Source: Streptomyces leeuwenhoekii
Lineage (GTDB): Bacteria > Actinomycetota > Actinomycetes > Streptomycetales > Streptomycetaceae
Assembly: GCF_001013905.1 (NCBI RefSeq)
Contig: NZ_LN831790.1
Span: forward strand, 2,804,001-2,868,000
Reading direction: 5' to 3'
Length of the DNA stretch: 64,000 nucleotides
Below, piece after piece: positions 49,312-57,673 of the stretch. A program made the translations under genes and the position numbers. The notes under the pieces are model-generated. The model did not search any database, had not been told where the DNA came from, and saw only the letters and a program-made list of their open reading frames with translations. Positions within the stretch are counted from its first letter, which is position 1. Every line of letters begins with the position of its first letter.

Positions 49312-50477
49312 GCACCGCTCCCTCCGATACGCTCACGCCCGACCGACAGCCCCAGCCAGACCATCCGACGGCCTCCACCGGCCCGATAACCCGGTTGTCC
49401 CCCGCTCAAGCGCGCCTTGCCGACTACCTAGTCCGTGGGCTGACCATCGAGCAGGTCGCTGCCGAGACGCGCCTGTCGCCCCGCACAGTCACGAAGCACG
49501 CCGCAGCGCTGCGCATCAAGTTCAGATGCCCCGCCCGCTGTTCCATGGCCGTCCTCATACATGCCCTCATCACCACTGGTCAGAGCACCCCGCCGTCGCC
49601 CTCACGGCCCGCGCCACACCTCAACGCTCGGCAGCTTCATCTGCTTCGAGCTCTGACCAAGCACACTGTCACCCGCGACATCGCCCGAGCCGCGGGTATC
49701 GAGCCCGCCGACGTCCGAGCCCACATCGACGCCCTCATCGTCGACGCAGGCGCCGACGACACTGCCGACCTGGTCATCCTCGCCCATGGATGGGGTCTGC
49801 TCGGTCACGACCAGGCAGCGGCCATATGTCGGCACGTAAGCAGGCCGCGGCTGACGCAGGCATCCACCGCAACGGCGGCCTCGACCAAGGGGGAGCTCAT
49901 GGACCTGCTACTCCCTTCCTTCGCTGATCGGCTGCTCAGTCAGGGGCAAGGTCCCGGTGACGTTCCCAGGGTGTCCGTCGCCGAGGCCACCGGTTGGCTC
50001 GCGCCGCTGGCAGCACGCGTCCTGGACGTTCTCGACGCGGCCGGACCACAGACCGAGAACACCGCGTTCCTGGCGCACGGCCATATCCATCTGCCGCTCA
50101 CCGTTGATGCAAACCGGGCCACGTACCTCCGCGTGGCGGCCCAGTCGACGATGGTTCCCTGGGCTGTGCCCGCGGTCTCCCTCATCCTGACGATCACGGG
50201 GACCGTGGCGCTGGAGATGTACGAGGAAGCCACCGGTCTGGCCGGCGGTCACCCCCGGTACGCACGGACCTTCCGCCCTGAGCAGGTCTTCACCGTGCAT
50301 CCAGGAACGCTCTGCGCCACCGAAAGCAGCCTTGACGCAGTGCAGGTCCTGGTCAGTGTCCCGCCGCAATTCGAAGCGGCCGACAAGGTGGTCGGCGAGG
50401 AGCACGCGGCCACGGTGGAAAAGGCCCGCCGGGCACTCGGCCAGGTCGCGGCCGGCATGGCAGGGGATGGCCGGTGA
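49308..50477 (+). CDS. LuxR-type HTH protein fused to an unassigned C-terminal domain
   Basis: 389 residues. LuxR HTH near residues 30-75 (LSPAQARLADYLVRGLTIEQVAAETRLSPRTVTKHAAAL). A second HTH-like segment follows (LNARQLHLLRALTKHTVTRDIARAAG). The last 190 residues (from MDLLLPSFADRLL) are a different alpha/beta domain without known match. An ATG at 49899 has a strong AAGGGGGAG 4-5 nt upstream, so the C-terminal domain may also be made alone. ATGA overlap with the gene before. Confidence 0.72.
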   Translation: MSTAPSDTLTPDRQPQPDHPTASTGPITRLSPAQARLADYLVRGLTIEQVAAETRLSPRTVTKHAAALRIKFRCPARCSMAVLIHALITTGQSTPPSPSRPAPHLNARQLHLLRALTKHTVTRDIARAAGIEPADVRAHIDALIVDAGADDTADLVILAHGWGLLGHDQAAAICRHVSRPRLTQASTATAASTKGELMDLLLPSFADRLLSQGQGPGDVPRVSVAEATGWLAPLAARVLDVLDAAGPQTENTAFLAHGHIHLPLTVDANRATYLRVAAQSTMVPWAVPAVSLILTITGTVALEMYEEATGLAGGHPRYARTFRPEQVFTVHPGTLCATESSLDAVQVLVSVPPQFEAADKVVGEEHAATVEKARRALGQVAAGMAGDGR

Positions 50478-51136
50478 TGAGGGCGACGACGTGGCTCGAC
50501 GCCGTGCCATCGCTGACGACGCCCGATCTGCGCGTGGTGCAGCGCACCAGCCGCCAGCTACTGGACCGCCTCGCCCAGGACCGGCCTCTGCTGTCCCGCC
50601 TGGTGCACGAGATTTCCAACGACCCTGAGCGCCTGGCGGCCAGCCGCGTCACGCTCCTGCTGAACAGGCTGTCGCTCTACCAGGCACCCGACCGCGGCTT
50701 CGAGATCCGCTTGAACATGCAGCCGCGGCCGGACAACCAGCTCGTGCCGCACGACCACTGCTACACCTTCGCCACGCGTATCCTCACCGGCGGATACGTG
50801 CACGTGGTCCGGCGGCGCACCAACGGCTGGTACGGCCCCTTCAGCGGCGACGACTTGGAGCCGGCCATCGTCACCGTCGAACGGCCCGGCACCGCGTACA
50901 CACTTGGGCACACCATGGTGCACCAGGCCGTGATGGAGCCGGACACCGTCACGCTGTTCGTTCGCGGCCCGCGCCGTAAGAAGTCCTCCCACGCGGCCGG
51001 CGACCTCATGCCGCCCAAGGAGACCTGGCCGGACCCGGCCGCTCCAGGGGAGGAAGCCGTCGAGTCCCGGCCCGCGACGCTCAGCGAATACGAGCAGATG
51101 CGCGGCTATCTGATCCGGTGCCATGTCATCGACTGA
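50474..51136 (+). CDS. Cupin-type protein
   Basis: 220 residues. A cupin core is suggested by LVPHDHCYTFATRILTGGYVH (two His as metal ligands) and GHTMVHQAV (third His). Cysteine-dioxygenase-like or other Fe/Mn cupin chemistry is possible, but the substrate is unknown. The GTG at 50474 overlaps the previous stop; an ATG directly follows. Confidence 0.65.
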   Translation: MMRATTWLDAVPSLTTPDLRVVQRTSRQLLDRLAQDRPLLSRLVHEISNDPERLAASRVTLLLNRLSLYQAPDRGFEIRLNMQPRPDNQLVPHDHCYTFATRILTGGYVHVVRRRTNGWYGPFSGDDLEPAIVTVERPGTAYTLGHTMVHQAVMEPDTVTLFVRGPRRKKSSHAAGDLMPPKETWPDPAAPGEEAVESRPATLSEYEQMRGYLIRCHVID

Positions 51137-51213
51137 TGCTGATCCGGTCTCGCAGCACTTGTGTGACGCGAGAGGCTAGGGGCGATCTGTCCGCATCACC
51201 CGAGGAGTCTCCG

Positions 51214-52044
51214 ATGGCCACCGTTCTGACGACCGACCACCCCGCCTGGCACGCCGACGGCAACGGCACACACGCGCGTGTGGTGCGGACCACTTCCGGG
51301 ATCTGGGTGGTGTCCCTCGACGGGCAGGGTCTGCACATGCAGTGCGTGCGCGGCGCAGAGGACATCAAGCCGACGCTCGTCACCACGGATCCCGCCTGCC
51401 TGCCTCCGGCCGTCCCCGCGGCCCTGCGCTCAGGGCTCCACGGCCTCGGTGTCAGCCAGCGACTGGCGAACCCGTGGCTGTGGGATGCGGTGACCACCGC
51501 CATCCTGCGCCAGGTAGTCCGTGCCGGGCAGGCCCGCAAGCTGTACCGCGCGTGGTGCCGGGCCTTCGGTACGACGGTCGACGGCCCTTCCGGCACCCTC
51601 GCCCTCGCCCCTACCGCCGTGGAAGTCCTTGCCCTGCCCGATGAGGAGTTCACCGACGTGGGAGCGAAGTTCCACCGCACTGCCCTGCAAGCCGCGGCCA
51701 CCGCCTACGAGCAGCATTCCCCGCAGTGGGAGAAGCTGAGCGCCCCCGAACTGGTGGCTGCCCTGTGCGGCATCCCCCGTATCGGCCCGTGGACCGCCGC
51801 AGCCGCCGCCTCGGACTTCACCGGCGACTTCAGCGTCTACCCGCACGACGACCTCGCCGTGCGCACCTGGGCCGCCCAGATCGCTCCTGCCTACCCCTGG
51901 CCCGGCAAGAAGGACAAGACCTTCGGCCCGATGTGGACCGGATGGGTCGGAGCCGACCGCACCGCCCTGCACACCCTCACCCTGTCCACCCTCACCTGGG
52001 GCTCGCACGCGAGCACCGACCTGGAGGATCCATGCGGCAGTTAA
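51214..52044 (+). CDS. HhH-GPD superfamily DNA glycosylase-like protein
   Basis: 276 residues. The hairpin-helix-hairpin is LCGIPRIGPWTAAAAASDF, followed by an Asp in YPHDDLAVRTWA at the place of the AlkA/Ogg catalytic Asp. The N-terminal half is unusual for AlkA. GAGGAG precedes the ATG. Its 3' end overlaps the radical SAM gene by 13 bp. It may excise or recognise an altered base linked to the neighbours. Confidence 0.8.
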   Translation: MATVLTTDHPAWHADGNGTHARVVRTTSGIWVVSLDGQGLHMQCVRGAEDIKPTLVTTDPACLPPAVPAALRSGLHGLGVSQRLANPWLWDAVTTAILRQVVRAGQARKLYRAWCRAFGTTVDGPSGTLALAPTAVEVLALPDEEFTDVGAKFHRTALQAAATAYEQHSPQWEKLSAPELVAALCGIPRIGPWTAAAAASDFTGDFSVYPHDDLAVRTWAAQIAPAYPWPGKKDKTFGPMWTGWVGADRTALHTLTLSTLTWGSHASTDLEDPCGS

Positions 52045-53579
52045 CGCTGATCTCGGGCACCGACGACGTCCACGCCCTGGACGCCCTGTTCATCAACGCG
52101 CCGCTGCGCGACTACGGCCTTCGGCCGCGCATCAACGACTACACACTCCCCGTCCTCGGCATGGCCTACATCGCCACCTACGCCCAGCAGGCAGGCTTCA
52201 ACGTCGGCGTCCTCGACGCCGAAGCACACGGCCTGGGTGTCCAGGAGACCGCCAAGATCGTCAACGCGGCCCGGCCTCGCTGGGCCGGGATGAATCTCCT
52301 GGCCCCCACCTACGAGATGTCCGCCAGGATCGCCGAGCAGCTCGCCCCGGACATCGCCCTGATGGTCGGCGGCCACCACGCCAAGGCCATGCCCGACCGC
52401 GTCCTCGCCGACCCGCGGATGCGCAACCTGCGCGCCCTGGTCCTGGGCGAGGGCGAGGTCCGCGTCGCCGCCCTCCTGGAGGACGAGAGCCGCCGCCGGG
52501 AACTGCCCAACGTGCTGTGGCGAGACCCGCTCACCGGCTCCCGCGCCGGCGGCATCGCCAGTTCCCGGACCCGGGCGGCCATGCTCGCCCCCGACATCAA
52601 CGCCCTGCCGTACGTCAACCGCGCGTTCCTCCCACAGGACCCCTACCAGCCCGCTCCCACCGCAACCGACCGCAGGCTCGCCGCGAGCGGGCGAACGGCC
52701 TGGCTCCAGAACGCCGCCCACGGGAAGATCGGGTACATCGAGGCGAACATCGTCGGCAGCCGCGGCTGCCCCTACGACTGCGGGTTCTGCGGAGCCGCCT
52801 GGAGCGCCAACCCCGACATCAAGATCCGGGTCCGCCGGCCGGAGAACATCATCGGTGAACTGGACCAGCTGCACGAGAAGTACGGCGTGACCGCCTTCCG
52901 CTTCGTCGACGACCTGTTCCTCGGCGTCCGCGACGTCATCAAGGAACACATGAAGGTCTTCGCCGACCACCGCATCGGTGAGCGGTACGTGTGGGATGCC
53001 ACCGGCCGCATCAACATCCTCGACCGGCTCACCGATCACGATCTGGACGTACTGGTCGGCAACGGTCTGCGGGAGGTGGCCCTCGGCATCGAGTCCGGCA
53101 GCCACCGGATGCTGAAGGCGATGGACAAGCGGATCACCACCGAGATGACCGAACGGGTCATCCGCCGCCTCGTCGCCCACGGCATCGGCGTCAAGGGCTA
53201 CTTCATCCTCGGCTACCCCGGCGAGACACGTGAGGACCTCCAGGCCACGGTGCGCCACATCCACCGCCTGTGGGATATCGCCGACCACCATCCCGGCGAG
53301 ATCCGCGTCAGTGTCTTCGAGTTCCGCCCCTACCCCGGTACACCGGTGTGGAAATCCCTCACCGACGCCGGCTACCGCCCCGAGCAGTTGCTCGCCTACA
53401 GCGACGTCGACCTCTCCCACAACGGCGCCGACGAGTCGATGCGGCAGCGCGACGAATTCAACTTCTCCGTCGGCATCCAGTTCGGCGAGGTGCCCTTGGA
53501 GGACATCCGCGCCACCCTCGCCACGCTCACCCGCCAACAGCACGAGCGCAACCACGCCGAGCCCGGGGCCGCCGCATGA
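52032..53579 (+). CDS. B12-binding-domain radical SAM protein
   Basis: 515 residues. An N-terminal B12-binding-like Rossmann domain (VLGMAYIATYAQQAGFNVGVLDAEAHGLG, MVGGHHAKAMPD) precedes a radical SAM barrel with the [4Fe-4S] motif GCPYDCGFCGAAW (CxxxCxxC), FRFVDDLF and GYFILGYPGE. The architecture is that of BchE-like and class B methylase-like enzymes. Substrate unknown. GGAGGATCC is immediately before the ATG. Confidence 0.9.
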   Translation: MRQLTLISGTDDVHALDALFINAPLRDYGLRPRINDYTLPVLGMAYIATYAQQAGFNVGVLDAEAHGLGVQETAKIVNAARPRWAGMNLLAPTYEMSARIAEQLAPDIALMVGGHHAKAMPDRVLADPRMRNLRALVLGEGEVRVAALLEDESRRRELPNVLWRDPLTGSRAGGIASSRTRAAMLAPDINALPYVNRAFLPQDPYQPAPTATDRRLAASGRTAWLQNAAHGKIGYIEANIVGSRGCPYDCGFCGAAWSANPDIKIRVRRPENIIGELDQLHEKYGVTAFRFVDDLFLGVRDVIKEHMKVFADHRIGERYVWDATGRINILDRLTDHDLDVLVGNGLREVALGIESGSHRMLKAMDKRITTEMTERVIRRLVAHGIGVKGYFILGYPGETREDLQATVRHIHRLWDIADHHPGEIRVSVFEFRPYPGTPVWKSLTDAGYRPEQLLAYSDVDLSHNGADESMRQRDEFNFSVGIQFGEVPLEDIRATLATLTRQQHERNHAEPGAAA

Positions 53580-54229
53580 CCGGCGGGCGCACGGGCTGGT
53601 TCGTCACCATCGACGGGCCCAGCGGCGTCGGGAAGTCCACCACCGTGCGGGCCCTCCACGAGCACCTGGAAGCCCAGGGCCGCACCGCCCGGCGCACCGC
53701 CGAGCCGACCACCACCGCCCTGGGCACCTTCACCCGCGGCCACGCCAACGGGATCCACGGCCTGGCCCTGGCCTGCCTGGTGGCCGCCACCCGGTACGAG
53801 CACATCGACACGGTGATAGAGCCCGCGCTGCGCGCCGGCCAACTCGTCGTCAGCGACCGCTACCTGCCCTCCACACTCGTCCTGCAACAGCTCGACGGTG
53901 TCCCGTTCGACTTCCTGATCGACATCAACCGTCACGTACCGATGCCCGACCTGGCCGTGATCCTCACCGCCGACCCGGGACACATCGCCGCCCGCATCGC
54001 CGAGCGCGGCGTCACACACCGCTTCCATCTGGACCCGACGGCCCCCGCCCGCGAAGTCGACCTCTACGCCGACGCGGCGTCCTACCTCATGCGCCGAGGC
54101 GTGGAAGTGCTCCTCCTGGACACCACCGCCGCCCCCCCATCGGACGTCGCGCGCCGAATCGCCGACGCCCTCCCGGCACTGCCGCTACCGTCGGTCGCCT
54201 CTGCACCAACGACCCCCCAGGACCCATGA
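53576..54229 (+). CDS. Thymidylate-kinase-like nucleotide kinase
   Basis: 217 residues. P-loop GPSGVGKSTTV, the DRY motif VVSDRYLPSTLVLQ, and a LID-like stretch RIAERGVTHRFH. TMK-type fold; since a housekeeping tmk should be elsewhere, this copy probably acts on a special nucleotide. ATGA overlaps at both ends. Confidence 0.85.
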   Translation: MTGGRTGWFVTIDGPSGVGKSTTVRALHEHLEAQGRTARRTAEPTTTALGTFTRGHANGIHGLALACLVAATRYEHIDTVIEPALRAGQLVVSDRYLPSTLVLQQLDGVPFDFLIDINRHVPMPDLAVILTADPGHIAARIAERGVTHRFHLDPTAPAREVDLYADAASYLMRRGVEVLLLDTTAAPPSDVARRIADALPALPLPSVASAPTTPQDP

Positions 54230-54669
54230 GCGGACAACCAGCACAACCAGTCATCGACACCCACGTCATCCTCCGCGACGGAGACAAGATCCTCTTCTCC
54301 CAGCGAGGCGGACCCTACGGCCACGGACGATGGCACATGCCATCGGGCAAGCTCGACCAAGGCGAACCCCTGACCGTCGGCGCCGCCCGCGAACTCTACG
54401 AGGAAACCGGCGTCACCACCGACCCCGCCCACCTCCGACTCGTGCAGATCGTGCACCACCGGCAGGATCCGACGACCGAACGGATCGGCTTCTTCTTCGA
54501 GGCCACACGATGGGAAGGCCAGCCGGTCAACAAGGAGCCCGAAAAGTGCCTCGCGCTCCAATGGTTCACCGTCCACGAACTGCCCGACGACATCATCGAG
54601 TACCCCGCAGCCGGCCTGCTGGGCTACCTCGACACCACCGGGCCTCTCGTTGAGCACGCCTGGTCCTAG
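54226..54669 (+). CDS. NUDIX hydrolase
   Basis: 147 residues. The Nudix box is GKLDQGEPLTVGAARELYEETGV, complete with REx2EE. N-terminal THVILRDGDKILFSQRGG and PYGHGRWHMPSG are typical of nucleotide-pyrophosphohydrolases. Last gene of the plus-strand operon; a hairpin follows at 54706. Confidence 0.9.
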   Translation: MSGQPAQPVIDTHVILRDGDKILFSQRGGPYGHGRWHMPSGKLDQGEPLTVGAARELYEETGVTTDPAHLRLVQIVHHRQDPTTERIGFFFEATRWEGQPVNKEPEKCLALQWFTVHELPDDIIEYPAAGLLGYLDTTGPLVEHAWS

Positions 54670-54705
54670 ACCCCACAACGGAGGACAGGACGTACCCTTT
54701 CGAGC

Positions 54706-54736
54706 GCAGCAGGTCTGCCCACCCGCGACCTGCTGC
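54706..54736. terminator. Hairpin after the NUDIX gene
   Basis: GCAGCAGGTC (54706-54715) and GACCTGCTGC (54727-54736) form a 10-bp stem around an 11-nt loop in the 235-bp gap between convergent genes. It may end transcripts from both sides. The rest of the gap shows no gene. Confidence 0.7.
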
Positions 54737-54904
54737 ACTCGGCAATCGGGTAACCCTGCCGACGTTGCCCTGGCACGCCTCACTCCCGTCCGCCCAGGCA
54801 CCAGGGCAGGTGATCGTTCCGGGCCCTGACGACGCCGGAGTGCGGAGGAGGTGCCGCCAGGCGGGTAAGCCGCCTGTTCCTGCACGGCAGACCGCCAGCG
54901 TGGG

Positions 54905-55504
54905 TTACCGAAGTGCTGCGAAGGTGGCAGCCGCCACCGCGGTGCCCAGCAGGGTGCCGGCGATCACCTGAGCTGGCGTGTGGTCGCGGAGCTCGACTCG
55001 GGACCATCCGACGACCGCGACCAGGACGTAGCCGAGCAGGGCCCAGGGGCCGTAGGTCTGCGCGAGCATGATGATGGCGCCGGCGGAGACGGCTTGGTGG
55101 ACCGAGATCTTCCAGGCCAGGGTGACGCAGGCGAGCGCGGCGAGCGTGACCAGCATGCTGGCGATCAGGGCGCTGAGGACGCGGGGGGCGTCCAGCGTGG
55201 TCATCAGGGTGAAGCAGGTCAGGACGGAGGCCAGGATGACGGCCATGACCAGCAGCCGCGCCTGTCTGGCGCCCACGTTCCGGTCGCCCCACCTCCCCCG
55301 CTTGATGCCGTGGTCGATGAAGAGGATGGGGATGACCGCCGCGAAGAGGACTCCGACCAGACTCCACATCACGCCGCGCAGGTGATCCGCGTGCCAGCCG
55401 ATCAGGAGGCAGACCGCGACGATCCAGGTCTTGGGGTGGAGCTGGTCGCTGATCAGCCGCGCGGTGCGCTGGGTGCCAGGGTTGGTGATCTGTATGGAAC
55501 TCAT
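54905..55504 (-). CDS. PAP2-like membrane phosphatase
   Basis: 199 residues with five or six membrane helices. The C-terminal part carries KISVHQAVSAG and GWSRVELRDHTPAQVIAG, which fit the second and third phosphatase motifs of the PAP2 family (S-x-H and SRxxxxxH). The first motif (KxxxxxxRP) is not clear. Likely acts on a lipid phosphate or polyprenyl pyrophosphate. ATGA overlap with the upstream gene. Confidence 0.78.
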   Translation of the reverse strand: MSSIQITNPGTQRTARLISDQLHPKTWIVAVCLLIGWHADHLRGVMWSLVGVLFAAVIPILFIDHGIKRGRWGDRNVGARQARLLVMAVILASVLTCFTLMTTLDAPRVLSALIASMLVTLAALACVTLAWKISVHQAVSAGAIIMLAQTYGPWALLGYVLVAVVGWSRVELRDHTPAQVIAGTLLGTAVAAATFAALR

Positions 55505-56685
55505 GGCTTCTGCTTCCGGTGTTCTTCGAGCATCGCCGTGGCTTCGGCCGTGGCGAAGGCGGTGACGGCGGGGCAGCGGTCGTAGACGGCACTCACCCGG
55601 CGGACCCAGCGGAGCTCTTCCTGCTTGCTGAGGCCGGCGCCGCCCGGCTGCGGGTGTTCCCCTGCGCACGGGCCGCGGCCGGTGGCCAGGGTGGCGGTCT
55701 TCAGCCATGCGGCCTCGGCGACCGCTGGGCGTGCTTCGGGCGGGTATCCCGCCCGTTCCGCCATGTCGAGGGCCCGCTGCTGCACCTCGGCGGGTAGGTA
55801 CTCGCGCAGTGCCAGCGTGGCGTCGCTGATCTCCACCAGTCGGCGGTGCAGTCGCAGGCGCGTACGGCGCGGAGGAACGGCGAAGGCCAGGCGGACCGAG
55901 GGCACCGCCTGGGTGAGCCCCGACCACAGCGGTTCGAGGTAGCGCAGTGCGCGGTGTTCCCGCCAGGCGGTGGCCGCAACTGAGACAGGCGCCAGGGAGC
56001 TTCCCAAGACGATGGCGACGATGGCCGCGACTTTGAGGTCGGTGGAGACGACGGCTGCCTGCTGGACGTCTGTCACCGTCATGTCGCCGGCGGCGGTGCG
56101 TCCGAGGAGAGCCAGGCGCTGGAGCGCGTAGAGCACGCCGAGCAGGCCGCCCAGGACGATCAGCGTATGGCCTGTGCGGACCCAGCGGTCCGTCGTTTTC
56201 CGGGCGGCCGTCGCGAACAGGGCCGCGGTGAAGACCATGGCGACGCCGATGTAGAGGGTGAACAGGCCGATGTGCAGCAGCGCCCACATCGAGGGGCGGT
56301 GCCCAGCGGCGAGGATGTCGTCGGGTTCGCGGGCCTGGGCGGGCGCCAGTGCGAAGGCTGCGCACATCAGCACCAGGCAGGTGGCCGCGGTCACGCGCCG
56401 GGATCTTTGGTGCCAGCCTCCGGGCCGGACCACCGCGGTGATGAAGTCGAGGAGAGCGGCTGCCGAGACGACGCCCAGCATGTGCTTGACCAGGTAGTCG
56501 ATGCTGACGACGCCCGTGAGGGCATCGGCTCGCGCGCCCACCTGCGGTATCTCGAAGGTCATTGCCGCGGCAAGGCTGAGGAAGCAGATTTCCAGGGAGC
56601 GCTGCTTGTGGGAGTGCCGCAGTGCGGGCGCTCTCCAGAGGGCGACCGCCCACAGCAGGGCCGCTATGAGTAGCTGGTGGCTCAT
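55501..56685 (-). CDS. MAB_1171c/DUF6545-family membrane protein
   Basis: 394 residues. Seven membrane helices fill the first 230 residues (LLIAALLWAVALWRAP, TAATCLVLMCAAFALAP, LLHIGLFTLYIGVAMVF). A cytoplasmic C-terminal domain follows (RRLVEISDATLALREYLP). The family is found next to ImmA/IrrE proteases in many Streptomyces; role unknown. Both ends overlap neighbours (ATGA). Confidence 0.75.
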   Translation of the reverse strand: MSHQLLIAALLWAVALWRAPALRHSHKQRSLEICFLSLAAAMTFEIPQVGARADALTGVVSIDYLVKHMLGVVSAAALLDFITAVVRPGGWHQRSRRVTAATCLVLMCAAFALAPAQAREPDDILAAGHRPSMWALLHIGLFTLYIGVAMVFTAALFATAARKTTDRWVRTGHTLIVLGGLLGVLYALQRLALLGRTAAGDMTVTDVQQAAVVSTDLKVAAIVAIVLGSSLAPVSVAATAWREHRALRYLEPLWSGLTQAVPSVRLAFAVPPRRTRLRLHRRLVEISDATLALREYLPAEVQQRALDMAERAGYPPEARPAVAEAAWLKTATLATGRGPCAGEHPQPGGAGLSKQEELRWVRRVSAVYDRCPAVTAFATAEATAMLEEHRKQKP

Positions 56686-57254
56686 CCCCGGTACTTCCGC
56701 GGGTGGGCCATGGCCTCGTCGATCCTGGTGACCAGGCCCTCACGGGAGGTGGAGCGCGCGGTGGGCAGGCTGTCGATGATCTCGTCGAGGATCGAGCCGG
56801 CGAGTTCGGCGTCGTGCTCCTGCTCGGTGGAGTAGTCCGTCCGCCCGAAGACCCTGCGGACACGGGCGGGGGAGATTTCCGGCGGGAGGGCGGCGAGCAG
56901 GCTGGAGCTGCCTGCGTCGCTCTGGTGGTCCAGCAGCATGTGGGCGATCTCGTGCAGGATGACCTGCCCGCGGTGGCGCTGGCTCGTGGCCTTCACGTGC
57001 CATATGTGGTCCTCGTGCCGGTACGCCACCCACAGGCCGCACGGTGCGCCCAGCTGGCTGCCGTCCGGCATCTCCCTGAGCACGATGGGACGGCCGCGCT
57101 TGGCGGCCAGCGCCTCGCAGAAGGAGTCGACGGTGAATGGCCTCTGCAGGCGGACACCCTCCAGGGCGGTCTCGCACGTCCGCCTCAGACGCGCTTCACG
57201 CTCGTCCATCTCTTTCACGGGCACGCAGGTCTCGCGCCTCCGCCGAACAAACAT
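56682..57254 (-). CDS. ImmA/IrrE-type metalloprotease
   Basis: 190 residues. The zinc motif is ILHEIAHMLLDH (HExxH), with an upstream CGLWVAYRHEDHIWH segment typical of IrrE-like proteins and a downstream EQEHDAELAG that may supply the third ligand. Such proteases often cut a HTH repressor. The ATG at 57254 has AAGGA about 5 nt upstream. First gene of a three-gene operon. Confidence 0.85.
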   Translation of the reverse strand: MFVRRRRETCVPVKEMDEREARLRRTCETALEGVRLQRPFTVDSFCEALAAKRGRPIVLREMPDGSQLGAPCGLWVAYRHEDHIWHVKATSQRHRGQVILHEIAHMLLDHQSDAGSSSLLAALPPEISPARVRRVFGRTDYSTEQEHDAELAGSILDEIIDSLPTARSTSREGLVTRIDEAMAHPRKYRG

Positions 57255-57312
57255 GGAGGTCCTTAATCGGGGACTACGGTCGCCTCGGTCCGGCCTCTCC
57301 TCATCACCTTGC

Positions 57313-57322
57313 GTCACGTGAC
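57313..57322. promoter_or_regulatory. GTCACGTGAC palindrome
   Basis: A 10-bp perfect palindrome 59 bp upstream of the ImmA/IrrE start; a possible operator or enhancer site. Confidence 0.4.
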
Positions 57323-57364
57323 ACATCGGCCGGCCACGGACACGGGGGAAGGAACCGGCGCGCT

Positions 57365-57514
57365 ATGGCAGCAACGATGTGCATAGCCATTGCAACTCAA
57401 TACCGCAAAGCGGCAGTTGAGAGAAAGGCATACGAGACCTTCCCCTCCCGACCGATCTACAGCGGAGCTGACCACCAGCGCGGTAACGATCATATGCCCA
57501 GATCAGAGGTATAG
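57365..57514 (+). CDS. Possible small protein in the divergent region
   Basis: 49 residues (begins MAATMCIAIATQYRKA). GGAAGGAA lies about 9 nt upstream. Lys/Arg-rich, with no family. It could be a chance frame in promoter DNA. Confidence 0.25.
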   Translation: MAATMCIAIATQYRKAAVERKAYETFPSRPIYSGADHQRGNDHMPRSEV

Positions 57515-57534
57515 CCGCCGACGTTTTCCGTGAT

Positions 57535-57551
57535 GGGAACTGACAGTTCCC
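57535..57551. promoter_or_regulatory. 17-bp palindrome, operator candidate
   Basis: GGGAACTG-A-CAGTTCCC, 8-bp exact arms around a single A. It lies between the divergent ImmA/IrrE operon and the XRE/MmyB regulator gene, 123 bp before the latter. Confidence 0.65.
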
Positions 57552-57673
57552 CTACGCCGCATAAGGCGTGCGAGTTCGCCTCGCCGAAACGGTCAATCAC
57601 CCTAATCGCCCCAAGCACCCCCTGCTAATCTGCACAAGACGGACAGGACACACCCGGGTCGCGTGAGGCGTTT

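Noticed and set aside
53230..54669. Plus frame of 479 residues from the radical SAM gene into NUDIX
   Set aside because: Only the last 147 residues are real (NUDIX); the rest is Arg/Pro-rich shadow of the radical SAM and kinase genes.
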